DNA of 64,000 bases. Source: CALLPQ01 sp964421675 (lineage in GTDB: Bacteria > Pseudomonadota > Alphaproteobacteria > Caulobacterales > Parvularculaceae). Under the pieces are notes generated by a model. The model ran no database searches. It was given only the letters and a program-made list of their open reading frames with translations, and was not told where the DNA came from. The position numbers and the translations under genes were made by a program. This document shows positions 1 to 7,782 of this stretch, piece by piece (position 1 is the first letter of the stretch; each line of letters opens with the position of its first letter). The stretch covers positions 1 through 64,000 of the forward strand of contig CAYQXV010000009.1 of NCBI GenBank assembly GCA_964421675.1, read 5' to 3'.

Positions 1-26
1 AGGCGCTTTCGGATTAAGGCTCGCCC

Positions 27-1154
27 TCATCGAAAATGTTTCGACAGCTTCAACCCCTGGCCTTGATAATTTGACTGGATACGCTTGCCATAAACCGTTG
101 TGGGCGGTTCCGCCATTCGCTCATAGACAAGGCGGGCAACGAGTTGCCCATGTTCAAGCACGAAGGGCGCATCGTGGCTGCGCACCTCTAGGACACCGCG
201 CGAGGGGGCATCTACGCCGAAACCGGGATCAAAAAACCCTGCATAATGCACGCGAAACTCACCAAGGCCGGGGCTGATGGGAGTCATTTCTGCGGCTGTG
301 TGAACGGGGATGGTGAGCATTTCACGAGAGGCAAGAATATAAAATTCATCAGGGTCGAGAATAATAAACCCACTGCGCGGTGCATAAATTGGTTCGAAAA
401 AGTCTTCATGATCAAGCGCGCCGGTTTTATCGACGTCAATCAATCCAGAATGGCGGCGCGCGCGAAATCCGACCAATTTGTCGTGCGCCCCTTCAAGGTG
501 AACGCGAACGCCAAGGCCATTTTGGATATCAACATCATGGCCATCGCTAATGGGTGTCGTTTCGTGGAGTTGTTTTAGCTCCCCATCATCAAGGTTGCAC
601 TTACCAGATTTTAAGCGCAACTGATTGAGGCTCGACCCGGCCCTTGCAAGAATACTAAAGCTCCGTGGACTGATTTCTGCATATAGGGGACCAGTATATC
701 CTGCACGCACTTCATCAAAAGCCGTTGCCTGATCGGTAACCAGCCGCACAAAAACATCTATTCGCCCGGTAGAGCTTTTTGGATTTGCAGCCCCTTCTAA
801 TTGCGGGGGCAGGGCGAGGGTCTCATTTAATTCTACAAGATAAACGCAGCCGCGTTCTAAAATGGCGCCGTTAGAAAGATCCACCGCATGCATTTTTAAC
901 CCATCATCAAGTCGCTCGCGCACGGTGCGCCGTGATGAGGGAAGAAAAGAGGCGCGCACCCGCCATGCCCTGGCACTCAAGGTAAGATCGAGACTTGCGG
1001 GCTGTATTTGCGCTGGCGCAACACCGTCCCGCGCTTGCGAGGAGACTTTGCCAGCAGCAATTAACGCCAGCAGCCCCTCAGAGGCGATAACGCCGGGCTC
1101 ATTATTGGTTGCGCGCCGATTGGCCGGCGTTCTCGATTGCAAAGGGGACATCAT
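27..1154 (-). CDS. dcd: 2'-deoxycytidine 5'-triphosphate deaminase (long alphaproteobacterial form)
   Basis: Deaminates dCTP to dUTP in pyrimidine deoxynucleotide synthesis, in the cytoplasm. The 375-residue protein is about twice the length of the classical E. coli enzyme, as is usual for the alphaproteobacterial form, which looks like two dUTPase-like halves. Visible motifs are QPASLDL (about residues 51-57), the substrate-loop motif PKSSTGR (125-131), and a C-terminal end YQGQGLKLSKHFR typical of the family. It is divergent from metZ with about 290 bp between them. The start has two consecutive Met codons and either could be used. Family assignment is firm; the exact reaction (deaminase only or bifunctional) is inferred. 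Confidence 0.88.
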   Translation of the reverse strand: MMSPLQSRTPANRRATNNEPGVIASEGLLALIAAGKVSSQARDGVAPAQIQPASLDLTLSARAWRVRASFLPSSRRTVRERLDDGLKMHAVDLSNGAILERGCVYLVELNETLALPPQLEGAANPKSSTGRIDVFVRLVTDQATAFDEVRAGYTGPLYAEISPRSFSILARAGSSLNQLRLKSGKCNLDDGELKQLHETTPISDGHDVDIQNGLGVRVHLEGAHDKLVGFRARRHSGLIDVDKTGALDHEDFFEPIYAPRSGFIILDPDEFYILASREMLTIPVHTAAEMTPISPGLGEFRVHYAGFFDPGFGVDAPSRGVLEVRSHDAPFVLEHGQLVARLVYERMAEPPTTVYGKRIQSNYQGQGLKLSKHFR

Positions 1155-1360
1155 GGGAGGGATACTCTTTTGGTTAACAAATCCTTATCGTGTCTTGTTC
1201 GGTGATTTGCAATATTGAACCGCAATTGTCCGCTAGATTGACACTTTCCTTGGGAGTCTATACCAACCCGCCATTCTTCTCGCAGGGTTTGAACCGGCCG
1301 GCTTGTGGCTGCGATTAGAGGGGGGCGCTTGTCTGTAGCTCCTTTGAAAACCGCTAAAAG

Positions 1361-1449
1361 GCCGGGGCTTGTCCCCACTGAAACGGGATAGCCGGCGGGC
1401 TGCGAACGGGAACACCTTACGGGCCGCCGGATTTTCGACAGGATGTCGA
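1361..1449 (+). promoter_or_regulatory. Structured metZ leader with the Shine-Dalgarno in a hairpin loop
   Basis: Two adjacent inverted repeats precede metZ. CCGGCGG at 1392-1398 pairs perfectly with CCGCCGG at 1424-1430. TCGACA (1435-1440) and TGTCGA (1444-1449) flank GGA, so the ribosome-binding AGGA lies in the loop of a 6-bp stem. GCCGG at 1361-1365 could pair with CCGGC at 1392-1396 and would then compete with the first hairpin. This layout is what a translational control element would show. I do not recognise the sequence signature of SAM-II or another known methionine-related riboswitch, so function is inference. Confidence 0.35.
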
Positions 1450-2642
1450 CCATGACACAAGATCCACCAAATTGGCGCCCGCGCACAAAAGCGGTTCGCT
1501 CCGGGCTAAAACGCTCACAGCAAGAAACCAGCGAAGCGTTATTTTTAACCTCAGGCTATGCCTATGACAGCGCAGAGCAGGCTGCGGCGCGCTTTAAGGG
1601 CGAAGATGAGGGCTATATTTATTCCCGCTTCTCAAACCCTACCGTTGAAATGTTTGAGCGCCGTCTTGCAGCATTGGAAGGGGCAGATCATGCGCGCGCC
1701 ACCGCAAGCGGCATGGCCGCCGTTACTGCGGCGATCCTGTCTACTTTGAGCAGCGGCGATCATATGGTCGCCTCGCGCGCGCTATTTGGGTCTTGCCGCT
1801 ATGTGGCGCAAACCGTGTGCGAGCGCTTCGGTATTGAGACCAGTTTTGTCGATGGCCGGGATTTGGCGGCATGGCAGCAGGCTGCCCGCCCTGAAACGGC
1901 AATGTTTTTTCTGGAAACACCGTCTAACCCCGGCCTTGAGATCTGCGATATTGCCGGGATCGCCGAGATCGCCCACGGGGTCGGCGCGCGCCTGTTGGTT
2001 GATAATGTTTTTGCGACCCCGGTCTTGCAGCAACCCCTCGCCATGGGGGCCGATATTGTTTGCTATTCCGCAACCAAACATATGGATGGTCAGGGCCGGT
2101 GCCTTGGCGGCGTTATTGCGACCAATGATGAGGCGTGGGTAAATGATCAGCTACAGCCCTGGTTGCGCAATACCGGGCCAGCGCTGAGCCCGTTTAATGC
2201 GTGGGTGCTCGTGAAATCACTGGAAACCATGGCCCTGCGCGTTGAGGCCATGGCTGACGCGGCTCATTGGCTGGCGGACCGGCTTGCAGAAGATGAGACG
2301 ATAAAAAAGCGTGCTGTCCGGGTGATTTACCCCGGCAGAAGCGATCATCCGCAAGCAGACCTCGCCGCGCGGCAAATGCGCAAAGGGGGTACCCTGCTCA
2401 CCCTTGATTTTCCTGATGGACTCGACGATGCGTTTCATTTTCTCAATCAGCTCAAAACGTTTGATATATCAAACAACCTCGGCGATGCAAAGAGTTTGGC
2501 GACACACCCCTGGACCACCACCCATCAGCGCCTCACCGAGGAGGAGCGCCTGGAACAGGGGGTAACCCCCGGTCTGGTTCGTCTGTCAGTGGGCCTGGAA
2601 GACCCTGAAGACCTTTGGGAAGACCTGCGAAATGCATTGTAA
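1443..2642 (+). CDS. metZ: O-succinylhomoserine sulfhydrylase
   Basis: A PLP-dependent Cys/Met-metabolism enzyme that makes homocysteine from O-succinylhomoserine and sulfide, the direct-sulfhydrylation route to methionine. The PLP-binding lysine sits in SATKHMDGQGR (Lys212 counted from position 1443). The GRC after it and the substrate loop YSRFSNPT (about 60-67) are typical of the family, and the 399-residue length fits. Two starts are possible: ATG at 1443, or ATG at 1452, which has AGGA eight bases upstream and is probably the real one. apaG follows on the same strand after about 200 bp, a linkage seen in other alphaproteobacteria. Cystathionine gamma-synthase is the main alternative, but the sequence looks like MetZ. 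Confidence 0.9.
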   Translation: MSTMTQDPPNWRPRTKAVRSGLKRSQQETSEALFLTSGYAYDSAEQAAARFKGEDEGYIYSRFSNPTVEMFERRLAALEGADHARATASGMAAVTAAILSTLSSGDHMVASRALFGSCRYVAQTVCERFGIETSFVDGRDLAAWQQAARPETAMFFLETPSNPGLEICDIAGIAEIAHGVGARLLVDNVFATPVLQQPLAMGADIVCYSATKHMDGQGRCLGGVIATNDEAWVNDQLQPWLRNTGPALSPFNAWVLVKSLETMALRVEAMADAAHWLADRLAEDETIKKRAVRVIYPGRSDHPQADLAARQMRKGGTLLTLDFPDGLDDAFHFLNQLKTFDISNNLGDAKSLATHPWTTTHQRLTEEERLEQGVTPGLVRLSVGLEDPEDLWEDLRNAL

Positions 2643-2850
2643 GACGGCCTGATCTGTTGGATAAGAGTACTGGTTAGGGGAGTGATTTTCAGACTGGTTT
2701 TTAGCGAGATTTTTGGGCGGGTATTTCCTGCTTGCTTTTTCCGCGCGCCGCGCCAAAGTCTGAGAAATTGAGAGACTAGAAAAGGTCTATCTCCCACAAA
2801 TGTAGTAGGGCCAAATCGTGTTGATTGGCCCGGTAGTCTGGATCCGTCAG

Positions 2851-3243
2851 ATGTATGAATTAGAAACCAAAGGCATCAGGGTGAGCGTTCAACCCGCATT
2901 TCTGGAGGATCAATCCGACCCGGATGCGCGCCATTTTGTCTGGTCCTATACAATCCGCATCGACAATAATTCAACGCATCCGGTTTGCTTAAAAACCCGG
3001 CGCTGGCAGATTACCGATGCCAGTGGACGAATTGAGGAAGTTAAGGGGGACGGCGTCGTTGGCGAACAGCCAGTCATTGAGCCCGGCGAGGGGTTTGAAT
3101 ATACCTCCGGTGCGCCCCTATCGACGCCCTCAGGGGTGATGGTCGGGTCGTATCAGATGGAGACGCCAACCGGTGATTTTTTCGATGTGGCTATCCCGGC
3201 ATTTTCTCTCGACAGTCCCCATGAAACGCGCCGGGTCCACTAA
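2851..3243 (+). CDS. apaG: ApaG domain protein
   Basis: A single-domain beta-sandwich protein of 130 residues, the normal ApaG length. The family is named for a cobalt/magnesium-related phenotype in enterobacteria and its biochemical role is unsettled. Visible family features are the start YELETKGIRVSVQPAFL, the core WSYTIRIDNNS, RRWQITDASG and the glycine motif GDGVVGEQPVIEPGEGFEYTSG. ATG at 2851 is chosen because the protein then begins at the conserved region; an upstream in-frame GTG at 2818 would add 11 residues unlike the family. It lies downstream of metZ and could be co-transcribed with it. Confidence 0.9.
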   Translation: MYELETKGIRVSVQPAFLEDQSDPDARHFVWSYTIRIDNNSTHPVCLKTRRWQITDASGRIEEVKGDGVVGEQPVIEPGEGFEYTSGAPLSTPSGVMVGSYQMETPTGDFFDVAIPAFSLDSPHETRRVH

Positions 3244-3327
3244 GGCAGCGGGTCCATTGAGGCAAATCGTTTTGCGCCACTGTAATCATTCACGACACCC
3301 TTTCGAACAAGAGTATAGGTAGCCGCT

Positions 3328-4800
3328 ATGGCCGATATACGTCCTGTCTTTCTCGTTGTTGGGGTTTTAATCGCAGCCCTTGGCGGTGCCATGTTGGTGC
3401 CGCTTCTGGTTGATCTTACCTCGCCGGACCCGCTTCACCGTCAGGACTGGAACGCTTTTGCGATCTCTTCGGCGATTTGCATATTAATGGGCGGCGGACT
3501 TGCTGCGGCCAGCTGGGGACGGTTTGAAACAATCTCGGTACGCCAGGGTTTTATGCTCACCGGCCTAAGCTGGGTATTGTTAGCGCTGTTTTCCGCGCTC
3601 CCCCTTGCGCTTGGCGGACTCAACCTGAGTGTAACTGATGCGGTTTTTGAAGCGGTGTCGGGTGTTACGACAACCGGCTCGACCATTGTCACCAATCTCG
3701 ATGATGCACCGCCCGGCGCTTTGTTGTGGCGTTCTATGCTGCAATGGTTTGGCGGCGTCGGGATTGTCATTATGGCGTTCTCGGTTTTACCGGCATTGCG
3801 CGTTGGCGGGATGCAGATTTTTAAATCAGAAGCCTGGGACACAAGTGAGAAATTTATTGCCAATGCTGCGCAATATTCGGTGGCGCTAACGGGCATCTAT
3901 ATATTTTTTACAACGCTATGTTTTGTTGTGTTGTGGGCGTTTGGTATGGGCGCTTTTGATGCGGTTAATCACGCAATGACAACAATGGCGACGGGTGGGT
4001 TTTCGACACGCAACGCATCGGTCGGTGCATTTCTTGGCGAAGGCCGCGCGCCGTTGGATCTCATCATTACCTTATTCATGATCATTGGCAGTTTGCCGTT
4101 TGGACTTTTTCTGATTGGCTTATTTCGTGGCAATTGGCGACGTTTATTCACGGATAGTCAGGTGCGGTTTTTCTTTGGGGCAATTATCATTGCCACCCTC
4201 ACCATGTTTTTTCAGCTAACCCAGCAAATTGACATAGAAGGCTTTACGGCATTTCGGTATGCGCTGTTTAATGTTGTGTCTATCTTTACGGGAACCGGCT
4301 TTGCGACAACCGATTATGGTCAATGGGGACCATTTGCGATTGGGTTTTTCTTTTGCATCATGTTTATTGGTGGGTGTGCGGGGTCAACGAGTTGCGGGAT
4401 GAAAATTTTCCGCTTTCAAGTTGCTCTGGCTGCGCTGCGTCTTTTTGCGCGCCGCTTATCACACCCTCATGCAATATTTGTCGCTCACTACAATGGGCGA
4501 ACGCTGACCCCGGATGTTTTTATCTCGGTACTGAGTTTCTTTTTTGTATATTTCGCAACATTCGCAACCCTTGCGGTTTTATTGTCAGGGTTTGGTCTAG
4601 ATTCTCTGACGGCGATTTCTGCGGCGGGAACGGCGGTTGCGAATGTGGGCCCGGGGCTTGGGGATATGGTTGGCCCTGCAGGTAATTTTTCCTCTCTTCC
4701 TGCGGCAGCAAAATGGTTGATGGCCGCAGGGATGATGCTGGGGCGATTGGAATTTTTCACTTTACTGGTGTTATTTTCACCCGCATTTTGGCGCGCTTAA
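3328..4800 (+). CDS. trkH: TrkH-family potassium uptake protein
   Basis: The inner-membrane ion-conducting subunit of a Trk-type K+ transporter. The protein has 490 residues and many hydrophobic segments arranged as four M1-P-M2 repeats. Four selectivity-filter-like loops can be read in order: VTTTGSTI, TMATGGFST, TGTGFATTD and VANVGPGLG. It would work with a peripheral NAD-binding TrkA subunit, which is not in this window. A separate gene 85 bp downstream of apaG, on the same strand. TrkH rather than KtrB is favoured by the length and the extra N-terminal membrane segments. Confidence 0.9.
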   Translation: MADIRPVFLVVGVLIAALGGAMLVPLLVDLTSPDPLHRQDWNAFAISSAICILMGGGLAAASWGRFETISVRQGFMLTGLSWVLLALFSALPLALGGLNLSVTDAVFEAVSGVTTTGSTIVTNLDDAPPGALLWRSMLQWFGGVGIVIMAFSVLPALRVGGMQIFKSEAWDTSEKFIANAAQYSVALTGIYIFFTTLCFVVLWAFGMGAFDAVNHAMTTMATGGFSTRNASVGAFLGEGRAPLDLIITLFMIIGSLPFGLFLIGLFRGNWRRLFTDSQVRFFFGAIIIATLTMFFQLTQQIDIEGFTAFRYALFNVVSIFTGTGFATTDYGQWGPFAIGFFFCIMFIGGCAGSTSCGMKIFRFQVALAALRLFARRLSHPHAIFVAHYNGRTLTPDVFISVLSFFFVYFATFATLAVLLSGFGLDSLTAISAAGTAVANVGPGLGDMVGPAGNFSSLPAAAKWLMAAGMMLGRLEFFTLLVLFSPAFWRA

Positions 4801-4979
4801 CTCCCCCCAAACTTTAAGCAGTAATTTTAACCACAATTGCGCTTTTTCAAGGCCGCAATTCGCGCACTGATCGCTACATCGTGAGGTGATGTGCGAAAGT
4901 GTGGCTTGGCTTGGCGCCATGGCCGGATTATATTTCAAATCAGGAGTGTTCTTCCCAACACTAATTCAAGAGTTTGAGT

Positions 4980-5777
4980 ATGTTTAGCCTGCAAGCCTTC
5001 AATACCGTATTTTGGCGACGTCTATTTTCCTTTTTCGCGATTTTGACATGGGTGGTAGTTGCCTGTGTGGTCATTTTACGCGTGCAAAATGCATCGGCCG
5101 TGTCGTTGTTTGATGAAAATAACCCCGATGATGGGCCGGTCTTTGTGGAAATGTTCCTGTCGCAATCATGTTCGTCATGTGTGCCTGCGGCAGCGCATGT
5201 GCGCCAATTGGCAGAACGCGAAGATGTGATCGTATTGGCATGGCACGTTGATTATTGGGATGATCTGTTTGTTGCCAAGCATGGACGCTGGAAAGACCCC
5301 TATTCGAGCGCTGACTATACAGACCGCCAACGCAATTACGCACTGAACAAACCAACCGGGCGCATTTATACCCCGCAAGCGATTGTAAACGGCCAGATGG
5401 AGACGGTTGGCTCGCGCCCAGCGCGAACAGAAATTGTGCTCGCCGCTGCAAATCGATTGACGTTGCTGGAGGTTACAAAAACAGGCAGTGAGCTAAAAAT
5501 CTCAACGCAAAGTGCGCGCCCCGGAGATATTGTCTATCTGGCAAGCTTTCAACGCACCACACAAACGTCAATATTGGGCGGTGAAAATGCGGGCCATGAT
5601 TGGCAAGAAGCCAATGTGGTTACAAATGTTACCGCGACAGTGATTGACGATCCTGCCGGGGAGATAAGTTTAGCATTGCCGGAAAATCATCTCGCCCCTG
5701 ACCAGCACTGCGCAATATTCATTCAGGCACCTGGCAAAGGCGCGGTGCGCTCTGCGGCCTATTGCCCGCAAAGCTAA
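4980..5777 (+). CDS. DUF1223 domain, exported thioredoxin-like protein
   Basis: A DUF1223-family protein of about 265 residues with one N-terminal hydrophobic segment (about residues 10-35) that acts as a signal peptide or membrane anchor, placing the rest in the periplasm. The thioredoxin-like start VFVEMFLSQSCSSCVPA carries a CxxC pair (Cys64 and Cys67 from ATG 4980), followed by HVDYWDD and YTPQAIVNG, which are typical of the family. The CxxC suggests redox or metal chemistry, but no function is established for the family. ATG at 4980 is preferred over an in-frame TTG two codons upstream. About 180 bp of unannotated sequence separates it from trkH. Confidence 0.8.
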   Translation: MFSLQAFNTVFWRRLFSFFAILTWVVVACVVILRVQNASAVSLFDENNPDDGPVFVEMFLSQSCSSCVPAAAHVRQLAEREDVIVLAWHVDYWDDLFVAKHGRWKDPYSSADYTDRQRNYALNKPTGRIYTPQAIVNGQMETVGSRPARTEIVLAAANRLTLLEVTKTGSELKISTQSARPGDIVYLASFQRTTQTSILGGENAGHDWQEANVVTNVTATVIDDPAGEISLALPENHLAPDQHCAIFIQAPGKGAVRSAAYCPQS

Positions 5778-5800
5778 ACAATTCTGATTGTATTGCTGTT

Positions 5801-6271
5801 TTATTTTTTAGGTTTTTTGCCGCCGAACAGGCCCAAAAATTTCTTTGGCTTTGCCTTGAGCATTTGTTCGGTCGCTTGTGCGCCTTGGGCAAGATAATTG
5901 ATTTCGCGGCGCAGTACCCGAAAGTCGGTTTCCTTTAGGGAGGCAATCAGTGCTTGGCGAGGATCGCCGCTTGCGGTGTATTGGCGTTGGCTACGGTCTT
6001 CATTGGGATCGCCATAAGCAAACCGGGTTTCATCATCTTTGAATTTAGAGCGTTTTCTGGTCAGCCGTTTTTCTGCTTCACTCAATTTCCACGTGAGCGC
6101 AGCAAAAGCCCGTTCGGCAGGAGCTTCGAATTGGTCGGGTAAAAACCGATTATCATCGGTCCGCCATTCTTTGCGATTAGGGACATGGATATTATCAACG
6201 CCGTTACCCGTCAGGTTGCGATTGGTTTGACCTTCAAAGTCGGCCCAGATTTTTTTTAAGCGATCAGACAT
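5801..6271 (-). CDS. Hypothetical protein, charged, probably co-transcribed with the Ntn-hydrolase-like gene
   Basis: Not recognised. The 156-residue protein is very rich in Lys, Arg, Glu and Asp, has no signal peptide or membrane segment, and ends in a Lys/Gly/Phe-rich tail (KPKKFLGLFGGKKPKK). The middle (about 55-85) looks helical and charged. It begins 43 bp after the end of the upstream gene at 6315-7598 on the same strand, so the two probably form one transcript and the product may act with that protein. No function should be assigned. Confidence 0.6.
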   Translation of the reverse strand: MSDRLKKIWADFEGQTNRNLTGNGVDNIHVPNRKEWRTDDNRFLPDQFEAPAERAFAALTWKLSEAEKRLTRKRSKFKDDETRFAYGDPNEDRSQRQYTASGDPRQALIASLKETDFRVLRREINYLAQGAQATEQMLKAKPKKFLGLFGGKKPKK

Positions 6272-6314
6272 AGCAGCGTCTTTCCTGAATAGAGTTTCCC
6301 TTGCATCAAGGGGT

Positions 6315-7598
6315 TTAAGCGTTGGGCGTTTGTTTCATCATCTCAAGGCCGTTATTGCGGGTAATCACCGCAACATCGACTGGCCCGCCAACGGTTTCAA
6401 TGGAGTTCATTACTTTTTGCTGGAATGAATTCAAATTGATCAATGCTGCGGCTGTCTCGCCAAGTTCTTTTTTCGGAAGCACACCAACGGCCCGGTAAAT
6501 GGGTCGTGTATGAACCGCTTGTTGATAGCTTTCGATTGATCCGAAAAATTCGCGAATGGCAAAACCGAGTGTGTTTCGGCTGTAATCATCAAACATTGCT
6601 TGACGGTCCGAGTCCGTAATATTCGGTATACGGCGGATTACATCACTAACGAGTCCAACCGAAAGATCGAGGGTTTGTCCATACATAAATCGCATCAGAT
6701 AGGGATCCATACCGGTTAGGAAGGTGCGGATCATGCGATCTTGAGCAAAGGTTTCAACGACAGGGCCAGCATCGGCGCTCATATCATTGCCGCGGTCTTG
6801 CTTGCGCTTTAAAATACCAAGAACAAGGCTCGAGGTTAAATAAGAGCGCATCGCCGGGAATTGCCCGCGTGCGCCAAATCCGGCAACGACAATTCCGGTA
6901 TAATTTTCAAAAAAGGCATCGCGTGTTGCAGAGTTCACAGCAATTTCGCGCAACCGGTTTTTTGTCTCATCGGATACCGATAGAGCTGAATGTTCAGCTT
7001 TCAGAGAGCCTAACAGGCTATCGATTAATTGATCGATTTCCCCTGAATAGCGACGGCGCACTTGCTCATCCATGCCTTTTGGGAAACATGAAAGATCGGA
7101 ACGCGGAGATCCATCAGGATATTGCTGATAGCTGGTATGCATTTCGCGCACGACAAACTCAAAGATCGCCGAAATATGATCGCGTACCTTATCGCCATTT
7201 TCTTTGCGGAAATAATGGATTTGTTCATCAAAATCTTCGGCCACCAATGTCATGACGACGGCGACGGTTTTAAAAAATTCCGTATCTTGATGATCGGCAG
7301 GAAATAGATCGGGATTGCCGGAAAGAAATTCCATAAAGTCGTGCCCGTAAGCATCAACAGTATCGAGCGTACGCCCGCCCATTTGTTCGCGGTAAAGAGA
7401 GATCACCGTTTCCCAGGGCGTCGACATGATTTCCGCGTTATTATAAATCATAACGCCAACCGGAGCGCCCTCAACAAGAGGAAACAGCTTGTCTTCGGAC
7501 TGATAGGTTTTCAAAAACCCCGGCCCGGAAATTGTAACCGCGCTATCAGAGGCCATTGCCACCGTTTTACGGTTCATCAATACGACTTCAGATGTCAT
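6315..7598 (-). CDS. Putative Ntn-hydrolase with proteasome-beta-like N terminus
   Basis: A 427-residue soluble protein beginning MTSEVVLMNRKTVAMASDS. If Met is removed, as expected before Thr, the mature chain starts at Thr1 and has Asp17 in MASDSAVT, the same spacing as Thr1/Asp17 in proteasome beta subunits (ADSRAT). A Lys follows at position 36 in EDKLFPL, near the expected Lys33. The next strand, PVGVMIYNNAEIM, resembles the core of the beta fold. The remaining 350 residues or so have no counterpart in HslV or beta subunits. A good ribosome site (GAGGGG) precedes the ATG. Activity is inferred; the family is otherwise uncharacterised to my knowledge. Confidence 0.55.
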   Translation of the reverse strand: MTSEVVLMNRKTVAMASDSAVTISGPGFLKTYQSEDKLFPLVEGAPVGVMIYNNAEIMSTPWETVISLYREQMGGRTLDTVDAYGHDFMEFLSGNPDLFPADHQDTEFFKTVAVVMTLVAEDFDEQIHYFRKENGDKVRDHISAIFEFVVREMHTSYQQYPDGSPRSDLSCFPKGMDEQVRRRYSGEIDQLIDSLLGSLKAEHSALSVSDETKNRLREIAVNSATRDAFFENYTGIVVAGFGARGQFPAMRSYLTSSLVLGILKRKQDRGNDMSADAGPVVETFAQDRMIRTFLTGMDPYLMRFMYGQTLDLSVGLVSDVIRRIPNITDSDRQAMFDDYSRNTLGFAIREFFGSIESYQQAVHTRPIYRAVGVLPKKELGETAAALINLNSFQQKVMNSIETVGGPVDVAVITRNNGLEMMKQTPNA

Positions 7599-7782
7599 TC
7601 GAGCCCCTCAAGGTTCCATACCCGATGCACTTCATCACGCTGAGCGCATACTTACCTATATGTTAACGATAAAATGACCGCTTGAAAATGCTCTGGGGTC
7701 AAACCGGGCCTTTGAACGCTGTTTAAGGGCGCGGCTGCGGTAATTTTGCGACGCTTGGCGGGTTGGCCTAGCTAGGCTGGTT

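Noticed and set aside
1205..1442. SAM-II riboswitch before metZ
   Set aside because: The AT-rich pseudoknot signature of SAM-II is not visible. Only generic hairpins are reported.
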